Source of the DNA: Scatomorpha sp964345235
Lineage (GTDB): Bacteria; Bacillota; Clostridia; Oscillospirales; Oscillospiraceae
Length of the DNA: 64,000 nt
Assembly (NCBI GenBank): GCA_964345235.1
Contig: CAYFQE010000001.1
Location: 177,762 to 241,761, forward strand
Direction of reading: 5' to 3'
Below are positions 43,068 to 51,441 of the stretch, one piece after another. Each line of letters starts with the position of its first letter. Position 1 is the stretch's first letter. The translations under genes were made by a program, and so were the position numbers. The notes below the pieces were generated by a model. That model was not told the origin of the DNA and ran no database searches. It saw nothing but the letters and a program-made list of their open reading frames with translations.

Positions 43068-44793
43068 AATTATTTAATGCTTCTATTTTCTTAATATTTT
43101 CAGGAGATACAATTATTGACCCCTCAGCTTCGTACCTCACTAGCCCGGCAAGTCCCGATGAATGTCTTTTAACTTTCCTGATAGGCGTATAATCAACAAG
43201 CACCTTCCCCTGCTCTCTTCCCTTCGAATAGAATGCTGCAATTGCCGCTGCAAGCTCCAGGGTTTTCTCAGGCGGCTTTTTATCATATGTTTTAATTACC
43301 ACATGAGAGCCCGGAAGATCTTTAGCATGAAGCCAAATATCATTTCTATTTGCAATTTTAAAGCTTAGTCTCTCATTTTCCTCAGAACTTTTTCCAAGCA
43401 GAATCTCAAATCCGTCTTCAGAGATATAAGATTTTATTTCTCTTTTTTTGCGAGGCTTTTTGGCTTGTTTTGATTTTCCCTGCTCTTTCTTCTCCTCAAA
43501 TTTATATTCATCAATTAAATAACTCATTTCTTCAACAGAGTCAGCGCATTCCAGATGGGAGATTTGCTCTTCAAAATACATAATTTTGTTTTTTGAGCTT
43601 TCAATCAGTTTAGAGAGATGATGTGATGCGCTTTTAGCTTTTCTGTATTTTTTAAAGTATAGTGCAGAGTTTTCTGCGGGTGATTTCATCGGGTCTAAGT
43701 CAATTTTTACGAGCTTATTTTCCGGCTCTAAATAATTTTCACATTCTAAAAACTCGTCTCCTCTTTTTATCTTCCATATATACGAGGATATCAGCTCTCC
43801 CTTTTGTCTGTACTCTTCCATTCGTTTTGTTTCCTCAAGCTCTTTAAGCCTTAAATTTAGCTTGCCTACTTCCCTTTTAAGCGTGGATTTCAGTTTTTTG
43901 AGAATGTTTTTTGAAAGAGCACGCTTAAACTCGTTTACTTCCTTCTCGTTATAGAAATCATCGAGCATTTCGGAAAATTCAGGATAGAATATATTCTCGG
44001 CTTCATCTCCATATTGGCTTATCTGAGTAAAGCTGAATTCTTCAGGCTTGCCGTCTAAATTAATCAGAAAGGCTTTATATTCCTTATTATCGTATTTTCC
44101 TCTTAAGTCCATACAGAGAGAAACAAGCTCTTCTCCATTTAATCTTCTGCTCACAAGTTCGCGAGCAATTAGAGGCGAGATACCTGTAAATGATGAAATT
44201 AAAAGCTTATACAATCTCTCTTCGTCGGCAGACTCAATCTCACTTATTTTAGATATAATCTCTTGTTTTTCTATAGTAAAAAAATCCGGTTTTTGCTTAA
44301 TCGGGGGCTTATATATAAGCCCCGGCAAAATTGCCCTCTCAGCATTTTCATTAAATGAAGTTTTTCTTAGTGCATCTATAATCTTGTCGTCTTCATCAAG
44401 AAGTATTATATTTTTCGCTCTTCCGAAAAACTCGACTATAAGGCTTCTCTTTAACTCCAAGCCAAGTTCTGCTCCGCATATAAAAACTATTTCGATTATT
44501 CTATCCGAATTATACTGTCTAGCGGAAACCAGCTTACCCGAAACCAAGTATTTTCTTAGAAGCATACAAAATGTTGGCGCTTTCTCGGGATTTTTAAATT
44601 TAAGAGAGCTTGTTTGAAATCTGTAATTTGCAGAATCCACAGAAATTAAAAGCTGTTCTATGCCGCTTGCAGTTCTAAGATTGAATATTATTTTGTCTCT
44701 TTCAGGCTGAAAAATTTTTAAAACCCTGGAGCCTTGAAGCTTTTTATTAAGCTCAAGACTCAGGGCATCAATCATTACATAGTCAAATGACAT
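43066..44793 (-). CDS. rqcH: Rqc2/RqcH family ribosome quality control protein (NFACT)
   Basis: Binds stalled 50S-peptidyl-tRNA and adds C-terminal alanine tails that mark the nascent chain for degradation. 575 residues. NFACT-N has SFDYVMIDALSLEL and ISVDSANYRFQ; central coiled coils span about 285-420; the NFACT-R domain has DIWLHAKDLPGSHVVI, the residues that hold the tRNA. Previously named fibronectin-binding protein FbpA. It is encoded with mrnC, whose product matures 23S rRNA, an apt ribosome context. The alanine-tagging tRNA-Ala in this window has anticodon CGC. Confidence 0.94.
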   Translation of the reverse strand: MSFDYVMIDALSLELNKKLQGSRVLKIFQPERDKIIFNLRTASGIEQLLISVDSANYRFQTSSLKFKNPEKAPTFCMLLRKYLVSGKLVSARQYNSDRIIEIVFICGAELGLELKRSLIVEFFGRAKNIILLDEDDKIIDALRKTSFNENAERAILPGLIYKPPIKQKPDFFTIEKQEIISKISEIESADEERLYKLLISSFTGISPLIARELVSRRLNGEELVSLCMDLRGKYDNKEYKAFLINLDGKPEEFSFTQISQYGDEAENIFYPEFSEMLDDFYNEKEVNEFKRALSKNILKKLKSTLKREVGKLNLRLKELEETKRMEEYRQKGELISSYIWKIKRGDEFLECENYLEPENKLVKIDLDPMKSPAENSALYFKKYRKAKSASHHLSKLIESSKNKIMYFEEQISHLECADSVEEMSYLIDEYKFEEKKEQGKSKQAKKPRKKREIKSYISEDGFEILLGKSSEENERLSFKIANRNDIWLHAKDLPGSHVVIKTYDKKPPEKTLELAAAIAAFYSKGREQGKVLVDYTPIRKVKRHSSGLAGLVRYEAEGSIIVSPENIKKIEALNN

Positions 44794-45172
44794 CTATACT
44801 CTCCAAAATCAAGTTGAAAAGCTCATCAATTCTGTCTTTTTTATTTTTAAGCCATAAATAGCCAAACAGTGCTTCCAAAGCTGTGGCCGCATGGTAATCG
44901 GCAAGAGATGAGTTTTTCGGCGATGTGTTTATCTTAGCGTTTTTACCTCTTTTAAAAACGGCAAGCTCCTCTTCCGTCAAATTTTGAATAAGAGTTTTTG
45001 TCATTTTTGCCTGTGATGTTGCATTAACAACGGATACCGTCTTTTTATGCAATTCTAAAACATCGCCTATACCCTTGTTTATAAAATAAGTTCTCACCAA
45101 AAGTTCGAAAACCGCATCACCCACATGGGCAAAGCTCAGTGAACTCACATACGAATAGTCCAAGTCCGGCAT
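44783..45172 (-). CDS. mrnC: Mini-ribonuclease III
   Basis: RNase III catalytic domain without a double-stranded RNA-binding domain, used to mature the ends of 23S rRNA in Bacillota. 129 residues. FAHVGDAVFELLVRTYF carries the metal-binding acidic residues, and ALEALFGYLWL is the second conserved helix. It overlaps rqcH by 11 bases and its start overlaps the ftsK stop by one base. Confidence 0.95.
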   Translation of the reverse strand: MPDLDYSYVSSLSFAHVGDAVFELLVRTYFINKGIGDVLELHKKTVSVVNATSQAKMTKTLIQNLTEEELAVFKRGKNAKINTSPKNSSLADYHAATALEALFGYLWLKNKKDRIDELFNLILESIDVI

Positions 45173-47760
45173 TAAAAATCCTCGTTAAGCTCTTCGTCTT
45201 CAGCGATTAAATCGTTGTTTTCATTGCTCTCACCGATAAAAGAGAGCCACTCGTCCATTGTCATCTTAACTTCTCTGGGTTTTGAGCCTTCAAATCCGCC
45301 AACTACTCCCAAATCTTCGAGTTGGTCAACTATTCTTGCGGCCCTCGAGTAACCCAGTTTAAGTCTTCTTTGAAGCATTGAAACAGATGCCTGCTTTGCC
45401 TCAATCACCACAATTGCCGCATCCTTTAGGAGCTCGTCGTACTCGCTGAATTCTGTGCCCGTTTCTTTCTCATCTTCTTTTTCTTTACCGGCCTCTTCAA
45501 TATGAGCCGAAATGTCTTTACTGTAGTTCGCTTGGCTTCTGTCTTTTATAAAGCTTATAACTCTTTCTCTTTCCTCATCGGAAACAAACACGCCTTGTAT
45601 ACGCTCGGGCTTCCCTACTCCGATAGGTGAAAACAGCATGTCGCCCTTACCTATGAGTTTTTCTGCGCCCGTCTGATCTAAAATGATGCGCGACTCTAAG
45701 CCGGAAGAAACAGCAAACGCTATTCTACTGGGGATATTTGCCTTCATAAGACCTGTTATAACATCGGCTGAAGGTCTTTGAGTGGCTATAACCAAATGCA
45801 CTCCCGCAGCTCTTCCCATCTGGGCTACTCTGCAAATGCTCTCCTCAACCTCTTTTGCCGCGCAAATCATTAAATCGGCAAGCTCGTCAACTACGATAAC
45901 TACGCGAGGCATAATCTCGAGTCCTTCATCCAATCTTTGCTTATTATAGCTTGAAAGGTTTCTTACCCCCATTTCGGCAAATGTGCTGTACCTTTTCATC
46001 ATCTCGACAACCGCCCACTGAAGCGCGCCTGCCGCCTTTTTAGGATCGGTGACCACAGGTACCAAGAGATGCGGAATCTCATTGTAGATACCAAGCTCGA
46101 CCATTTTAGGGTCTATCATGATAAGCCTGACTTCTTCAGGTGTCGACTTGTAGAAAAGACTTAGTATGAGTGAGTTTATACACACCGACTTTCCGCTTCC
46201 GGTTGTACCCGCTATAAGTAGATGCGGAAGTGCGGAAATATCTCCGACAACACAGTCCCCTGAAACATTTTTGCCCAGTGCAAAGCTAAGTTTAGGCGCA
46301 GCATTTTTAAAGTTGTCGGACTCAAGCACATCTCTGAGATAAACCTTGCTGACAGAGCGATTGGGAACCTCAATACCGACTGTAGAAAGCATTCCCGTTA
46401 TGGGCGCTATTCTGACGCTGCTTACACCTAAGGCTAAGGCTATATCGTTTGAGAGATTTGTTATTTTTGCAAGTTTGACACCGTCATCGAGCTCCATGTC
46501 GAACCTTGTAATTGTAGGTCCCCTGGTAATGCCGACTATTTCAGCCGATACACCGAAACTGTTTATAGCATTAGATAGGCGATCGGCGTTTTGGCGAACC
46601 TCGTCACCGGCATCGTCTATAAGATCCGAGCTCTTATTGAGAAGCTCGAGCGGTGGAAATTCATAAGCTTCTTCACTCTGTTCAAAGCTTGGGTTGAAAT
46701 CATCTAATTGAATGTCAACCTCCGGGGATTTGCTTTCATCTATTGCATTTTCTGTTTCCTCATCAAAAAGAGGAATGTCAATTATCGGATCTTCATCAAA
46801 ATCTTCAACAGGGAAAGAGGAAATGTTGCTCGGTTCATCAAAATCATCTAAGGAGATATCTATAGACCCGGGCTCGGAAGGCGCGAAAGGACTGAAGGTT
46901 GAAATTATCGGCGCTTTCTTCTTTATTTCGGCCTTTTCGGGACGAATAGTTAAATCGGACAATATGTCTATATCTTTATGTTCTTTCTGTTTTTGCACCT
47001 TTCCGAGCTTTGAAATAATTCGACCTCCGTCAGGTGATTCGTTTATCGGTTCAACAAGCTCACGGCTGAGCCTATCATCCTCATAATTATATACTTTTCT
47101 CTCTGCTTTGGCCTGCGCCATCTCTTTTGCAATTTCGTTGTACTTTGAGCTTACATCCTGAGGGCTTATCTGAAACACTTGCATAAAACACAGCAAAACA
47201 AGAGCAATAAACAGAGGTACCGCCACATAAACACTGAAGAGAATCTCCGAGTAATATGCCGTTGTTCCGGAAAGAGCTCCACCGGACTCTAAGCTGAGGC
47301 CTGTTGCGTAGAAATCACTAAGCAACATCGTGAAATCTCCCCTGAGTTCATATTGAGTACCTGTAAATATAAGCTGCGCTATCACACCAATAAAGTAAGG
47401 CGTGATGAGAGCACATATAAGGCGCAGAGCCTCTCCCCTTTTCTTTTTTGTCATAAGAATAACTCCGCAAACAAGGAAAGAGAATGGAGCGAGATAATAG
47501 CCATGCCCTACAAGGCCCTTGCTGACTTTTACAAAAATGTCGATGAAAACAGCTTTTACATCGAAAAATCCCAGAAAGAGTATCAGTCCGATAAATACAG
47601 AAACAAAGCCGAAAACAAGCCTTAAGTTAAACGGCTCTGATGCATGATTGGACTTGGGGGGTGGTGCCGAAGTTCTCCTTTGAGGAGGCCTTCCGCTATT
47701 GCTCCTTGGTCTGGAATTGTTTGAACTTTTGCTTTTCGGCCTTTTGCCGGACTTAGGCAT
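45172..47760 (-). CDS. ftsK: DNA translocase FtsK/SpoIIIE
   Basis: Septal DNA pump that moves chromosome ends into daughter cells or the spore. 862 residues. A basic N-terminus (about 1-45), four membrane helices up to 200, then a variable acidic linker to about 385. The motor domain has Walker A GTTGSGKSV near 518 and Walker B VIVVDELADLM. The C-terminal gamma winged helix (QASVSMLQRRLKLGYSRAARI) recognises polar DNA sequences. It lies between uppP and mrnC in a cell-envelope and RNA unit. Confidence 0.96.
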   Translation of the reverse strand: MPKSGKRPKSKSSNNSRPRSNSGRPPQRRTSAPPPKSNHASEPFNLRLVFGFVSVFIGLILFLGFFDVKAVFIDIFVKVSKGLVGHGYYLAPFSFLVCGVILMTKKKRGEALRLICALITPYFIGVIAQLIFTGTQYELRGDFTMLLSDFYATGLSLESGGALSGTTAYYSEILFSVYVAVPLFIALVLLCFMQVFQISPQDVSSKYNEIAKEMAQAKAERKVYNYEDDRLSRELVEPINESPDGGRIISKLGKVQKQKEHKDIDILSDLTIRPEKAEIKKKAPIISTFSPFAPSEPGSIDISLDDFDEPSNISSFPVEDFDEDPIIDIPLFDEETENAIDESKSPEVDIQLDDFNPSFEQSEEAYEFPPLELLNKSSDLIDDAGDEVRQNADRLSNAINSFGVSAEIVGITRGPTITRFDMELDDGVKLAKITNLSNDIALALGVSSVRIAPITGMLSTVGIEVPNRSVSKVYLRDVLESDNFKNAAPKLSFALGKNVSGDCVVGDISALPHLLIAGTTGSGKSVCINSLILSLFYKSTPEEVRLIMIDPKMVELGIYNEIPHLLVPVVTDPKKAAGALQWAVVEMMKRYSTFAEMGVRNLSSYNKQRLDEGLEIMPRVVIVVDELADLMICAAKEVEESICRVAQMGRAAGVHLVIATQRPSADVITGLMKANIPSRIAFAVSSGLESRIILDQTGAEKLIGKGDMLFSPIGVGKPERIQGVFVSDEERERVISFIKDRSQANYSKDISAHIEEAGKEKEDEKETGTEFSEYDELLKDAAIVVIEAKQASVSMLQRRLKLGYSRAARIVDQLEDLGVVGGFEGSKPREVKMTMDEWLSFIGESNENNDLIAEDEELNEDF

Positions 47761-47774
47761 TTGATTATCCCCTT

Positions 47775-48626
47775 TTAAAATACTAGTGATAAGACTATTG
47801 TGATAACTCCTGCAGCAAGGCAGTATAAATAAAAGAACTTAAATCCTATTTTTTTTGTAAAGAGCTTCATTAAACCGATAGCGAGTATTCCCGATAGCGT
47901 AGCTGTTATCATACCTGCCAAATACGTAGGAACCAATGACCAGTTAATGCCTTCTTTAATTGCATCAATTATCGAGAGTAAATTGGCTCCCAAAACTGCA
48001 GGAATAGACATTAAAAATGCAAATTTCACTGCAAAGCTGCGTTCCAATCCACAGGACAGCCCCGCAACAATTGTTGTTCCTGAGCGGGAAAGTCCCGGAA
48101 TTGTTGCCACGCATTGACAAATTCCGATAATTAAGGAATCTAAAATAGTTATACTCTTCTCATTCTTATTTTTGTCCATAATTTTATCGCCTACAAAAAG
48201 AAGCGCAGATGTTAGAAGAAACATTACTCCTATAAAAGTAGTGTTATAGTAAAGCGACTCTATATTGTCTTTAAACGGCACTATCAAAACTATCGGCAAA
48301 GTGGCAAAAATCACCATAATAAAAAGCCTGAGTGATATAAAATTCTGGCGACGCTTCGCTTCGGAAACAGGAACAACCCTTGATGCTCCTATACCAAGAA
48401 CAGAGAATACTCCGGATATCATACCTTTGATATCCGACCAATACATTATAAAAATCGCAATCAGCGTTCCAAAGTGCAAAAGAACATCAAAAAACAGATG
48501 GCCGTCTTCAAGATTGCTTGCAGAAAACAGGTTTTGCAAAACAGACAGGTGGCCTGAACTGGATACAGGGAAAAACTCGGTGAGTCCTTGAACAATCCCC
48601 AGTAAAATGGCAGAGCCTATGGACAT
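47775..48626 (-). CDS. uppP: Undecaprenyl-diphosphate phosphatase UppP/BacA
   Basis: Integral membrane enzyme that recycles undecaprenyl pyrophosphate for peptidoglycan and teichoic acid synthesis and gives bacitracin tolerance. 283 residues from ATG 48626, chosen because GGAGG lies six bases upstream and the family starts here. GIVQGLTEFFPVSSSGHL and PGLSRSGTTI are the two catalytic loops. Its longer frame would start upstream of the promoter-predicted transcript start, another reason to reject it. Confidence 0.96.
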   Translation of the reverse strand: MSIGSAILLGIVQGLTEFFPVSSSGHLSVLQNLFSASNLEDGHLFFDVLLHFGTLIAIFIMYWSDIKGMISGVFSVLGIGASRVVPVSEAKRRQNFISLRLFIMVIFATLPIVLIVPFKDNIESLYYNTTFIGVMFLLTSALLFVGDKIMDKNKNEKSITILDSLIIGICQCVATIPGLSRSGTTIVAGLSCGLERSFAVKFAFLMSIPAVLGANLLSIIDAIKEGINWSLVPTYLAGMITATLSGILAIGLMKLFTKKIGFKFFYLYCLAAGVITIVLSLVF

Positions 48627-48670
48627 AGGTAGCCTCCAAACTAAACTAAAATAGTCATCTATAACGCTTA

Positions 48671-48699
48671 ATACTACCATATTTATTATCTTTTAACAA
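48671..48699 (-). promoter_or_regulatory. Promoter of uppP-ftsK-mrnC-rqcH
   Basis: On the minus strand TTGTTA (complement of 48694-48699), 17 bases, TAGTAT (complement of 48671-48676). The transcript would start about 40 bases before the uppP ATG. Confidence 0.55.
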
Positions 48700-48753
48700 G
48701 ATTTACATATATCATCACTTATAATGATTTCTTAAGCTGAATTTTAATATTCT

Positions 48754-48782
48754 TTGACACGCTAATGCGCTTTTAGTATAAT
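48754..48782 (+). promoter_or_regulatory. Consensus promoter of the GNAT acetyltransferase gene
   Basis: Perfect TTGACA (48754-48759), exactly 17 bases, perfect TATAAT (48777-48782), divergent from the uppP promoter. Confidence 0.88.
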
Positions 48783-48805
48783 CTTTAAAAAATCGGGAGA
48801 GACCT

Positions 48806-49285
48806 ATGGAAAATACATTTATCAGATATGCAGAAGCAAAGGATATTTCTTTAATTTATGAGTTTATAAAGGGCATTGCAACTTACGAGAAAATGCTTGA
48901 CGAGCTTGTAGCTACGGAAGAACTGCTACACGAATGGCTTTTTGAAAAGAAAATTGCAGAGGTAATTTTTGCAGTTCATGGCGGAAAAGAAGTCGGATTT
49001 GCTCTTTTCTTTCACAATTTTTCTACCTTTGTCGGTAAAGCGGGGATTTATCTTGAAGACATTTATGTGTTTCCCCAATATCGTAAGCTGGGCTTCGGCA
49101 AGCTATTATTTAAGGAGCTTGCTCGTATTGCCTTAAGCAGAGGTTGCGGAAGATTTGAGTGGTGCTGTTTAGACTGGAACACACCCAGCATAGAGTTTTA
49201 CTTGTCTATGGGCGCTAAACCGATGGACGCTTGGACAACATACAGACTTTCAGGCGACGAACTCAGAGAATTGGCCGAATCATAA
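48806..49285 (+). CDS. GNAT family N-acetyltransferase (spermidine/diamine acetyltransferase-like)
   Basis: 159 residues, monocistronic. EDIYVFPQYRKLGFGKLLFKEL is the GNAT acetyl-CoA-binding motif A (Q/RxxGxG/A), followed by CDWN-like CCLDWNTPSIEFYLSMGA, the C-terminal signature of the diamine acetyltransferase subgroup. The substrate, possibly a polyamine or amino acid, is inferred from this likeness only. Confidence 0.9.
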   Translation: MENTFIRYAEAKDISLIYEFIKGIATYEKMLDELVATEELLHEWLFEKKIAEVIFAVHGGKEVGFALFFHNFSTFVGKAGIYLEDIYVFPQYRKLGFGKLLFKELARIALSRGCGRFEWCCLDWNTPSIEFYLSMGAKPMDAWTTYRLSGDELRELAES

Positions 49286-49302
49286 AGAATTAATTTTAAA
49301 AA

Positions 49303-49349
49303 CACCCCCTTGCATTCGAGGATCCTTCCTCTGCATGGGGGTGCTTTTT
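49303..49349. terminator. Bidirectional terminator between GNAT and the hydrogenase locus
   Basis: CACCCCC (49303-49309) pairs with GGGGGTG (49337-49343); TGCA/TGCA and GAGGA/TCCTC extend the structure inside. T-runs lie on both sides, so it ends the GNAT gene and the 18-gene hydrogenase transcript. Confidence 0.88.
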
Positions 49350-49370
49350 ATTAAATTTTAGATTTTAACC

Positions 49371-50006
49371 TCAGTCTGCCTTACATTCCGGCAGGGGTTT
49401 TTCTTCCGGATTTACGGCCGCTCTTGAATTTTGGTCAAAGCTTTCCGAAGTCTCGGAACCCTTAAGCGTTGGATTGTTTATTGCTTTATCAATGTCAGCG
49501 TTCAGTTCCTTTTTTACTTCATCACTGACGACCACACATGCTTCTTTAACAACCACATCTTTCTTCTCGGTTTCCGTTTCGGGCTTTTCTTCCGGAATCT
49601 TTTTTGCAGGCGGAGCCGGAGGCGGCACTGCTTTCTTTATTTTTTTCTTAAAATAGGTACCCTGAACAATGAGATCGCTCTCCTGCCTCGCCACCATGTG
49701 GTAATCCTTGGTGAGTTCAATGGCATCTTTTGCACAGAAATCGGAGCAGTGTCCGCAGAATGTGCAGGCTCCGAGGAAAAATGTCCTCGTTATGAGCTGT
49801 CCGTCTTCGGTCTCAACAGCACTTGTTGAAATTGCGCCTCCCGAACAAACCCTCTCGCACATTCCGCAATCAATGCATTTGTCTGCATGGAAAGCTATTT
49901 TACCTCTGTAATTATCCGCAGCTTCTTTCTCAACAAAAGGATAGAGCTCTGTGCTGGGTTTGCTGAAAAGCTGCGCTAACGCGGTTTTAATAAAAGGGAG
50001 TCCCAT
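49371..50006 (-). CDS. mbhN: Hydrogenase ferredoxin-like subunit (MbhN/NuoI-like) with a Pro/Glu-rich C-terminal tail
   Basis: 211 residues. Two [4Fe-4S] motifs, CIDCGMCERVC (Cys44, 47, 50, 54) and CTFCGHCSDFC (Cys81, 84, 87, 91), mark the subunit that passes electrons from ferredoxin to the small subunit, as in Mbh, Ech and complex I (NuoI). From about residue 122 the chain becomes a Lys/Pro/Glu/Ala-rich tail of roughly 90 residues, absent from the compact family members I know. Last gene of the hydrogenase locus, next to the terminator. Confidence 0.9.
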   Translation of the reverse strand: MGLPFIKTALAQLFSKPSTELYPFVEKEAADNYRGKIAFHADKCIDCGMCERVCSGGAISTSAVETEDGQLITRTFFLGACTFCGHCSDFCAKDAIELTKDYHMVARQESDLIVQGTYFKKKIKKAVPPPAPPAKKIPEEKPETETEKKDVVVKEACVVVSDEVKKELNADIDKAINNPTLKGSETSESFDQNSRAAVNPEEKPLPECKAD

Positions 50007-50446
50007 TATTTAGCCCTCCTTTTTTCCTCTAAAATTTGAGCTGCAAGCGCAAGTCCTTCGATAACAGCTTCCGGCTTAGGCGCGCATCCGGCAATAGAGA
50101 CATCGATGTCTACATACTTATCAAGAGGTCCCACTACCGAATATGAGCCTTTAAACACATTGCAGGACCGAGGGCAGCTTCCCAATGTAACTATAACCTT
50201 AGGATCGGGAACTTGAGCTATTGTTCTAACTACTCTATCCACAGTCTGCGCGGTCACAGGGCCTGTAACTACGACTATATCGGCATGCCTCGGAGAGCCT
50301 ACAAGCTTGAATCCGAGCCTTTCGGCATCGTATCTCGGAGTTAGAACCGAAACCAACTCTATGTCACAGCCGTTGCAGGAGCCTGCGTTTATGTGAAAGA
50401 GCCACGGGGATTTTGACATGCTCTTATTAATTAGACCTTGAAACAT
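50006..50446 (-). CDS. mbhJ: [NiFe]-hydrogenase small subunit (MbhJ/NuoB-like)
   Basis: 146 residues. Carries the proximal [4Fe-4S] cluster near the NiFe site; its ligands are Cys24 and Cys27 in GSCNGCDIE, Cys91 in LGSCPRSC, and Cys121 in AGCAPKP, with the spacing seen in Ech and CooL subunits. The 67-residue step from Cys24 to Cys91 fits. Its start overlaps the surrounding genes (mbhN starts in the last base). It accepts electrons from MbhN and docks on MbhL. Confidence 0.94.
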   Translation of the reverse strand: MFQGLINKSMSKSPWLFHINAGSCNGCDIELVSVLTPRYDAERLGFKLVGSPRHADIVVVTGPVTAQTVDRVVRTIAQVPDPKVIVTLGSCPRSCNVFKGSYSVVGPLDKYVDIDVSIAGCAPKPEAVIEGLALAAQILEEKRRAK

Positions 50447-50460
50447 TGCTTACCTCCCCC

Positions 50461-51426
50461 TTATATACCGGACCAAACCAGTATCAGACTCACAAGAGCG
50501 AGTCCCGAAACAACTGTCCAATAGAATTTGAACACCTGCTCAACCTTAAGCCTTGCAGTGACGGCATGCGCCAGCGACATGCATACAAAGGTTGCAATTG
50601 TGCAAATTACCAGTGCAATAACTACATCGAGAGCCATATAGCCCGTTTGAATGCCTCCGAAGAAGAGGGCTGTGAAAAGGGCTGTCATAATAAACATTTT
50701 AATGGAATGGCTCAATTTGAATACCGCCAGCGGAGCACCGCTGTATTCTATCAGCGGGCCTTCGCAAATCTCGGTCTCTGCCTCGCCAACATCAAACGGA
50801 TGCGCGCCTACCTCACAGGGTATGACGAAGAGCATCGCTATTAGCGCCGGCCAAAGTCTGAAGTCCAGGAATAAGCTACCGTTTTCTCTTTGGAATGAAG
50901 TTATTCGCTCCATAGAGAACACCAATGTGCCTTCACCTGAAACAGCCTTACAAACGGAAAGCAGCACTAAAATGAGCGGAAGTTCATAGGCTATGATGGT
51001 GACCATTGTTCTAGAAATACCTACGCCTGCAAAAGGCGAACCCGAAGCTGCACCGCCGAATATAATCGAAAGCGACGGTATAGTCACCAGATAGATAATT
51101 ACAACTACATCAGCCAATCCTCTGAATGCCTGAAAACCTCCAAGCGGAATAAACAGAGCCAAAACAACAAGACTTACAAGCCCAACATAGGGCGCTATCA
51201 TAAACATTGCTGTTGATGCATCTGCAGGAATTATTGTTTCCTTTCCTAACAGCTTGAGGAAATCGTAAGTTGGCTGCATTATCGGAGGTCCGACTCTCTT
51301 CTGCATTCTGGCTACTATTTTTCTATCGAAACCTGCCAGCCACAGTCCAAACGCTGAGGAGAACAAGAGCCCCGGGAATATCAAGATATATAAAAGATTC
51401 ATTAAAGTGTTTTGTGTTTCCAACAT
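50461..51426 (-). CDS. mbhM: Hydrogenase membrane subunit (MbhM, NuoH-like)
   Basis: 321 residues, about eight membrane helices. KRVGPPIMQPTYDFLKLLGKE and PFDVGEAETEICEGPLIEYSG are the NuoH/HyfC hallmarks; the acidic residues line the quinone-like cavity or its remnant and the proton/ion path. It anchors the MbhJ-L-N peripheral arm to the membrane. Fifteen bases separate it from the antiporter-like MbhH upstream, and mbhJ follows. Confidence 0.94.
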   Translation of the reverse strand: MLETQNTLMNLLYILIFPGLLFSSAFGLWLAGFDRKIVARMQKRVGPPIMQPTYDFLKLLGKETIIPADASTAMFMIAPYVGLVSLVVLALFIPLGGFQAFRGLADVVVIIYLVTIPSLSIIFGGAASGSPFAGVGISRTMVTIIAYELPLILVLLSVCKAVSGEGTLVFSMERITSFQRENGSLFLDFRLWPALIAMLFVIPCEVGAHPFDVGEAETEICEGPLIEYSGAPLAVFKLSHSIKMFIMTALFTALFFGGIQTGYMALDVVIALVICTIATFVCMSLAHAVTARLKVEQVFKFYWTVVSGLALVSLILVWSGI

Positions 51427-51441
51427 TATTCCCTCACCTCC

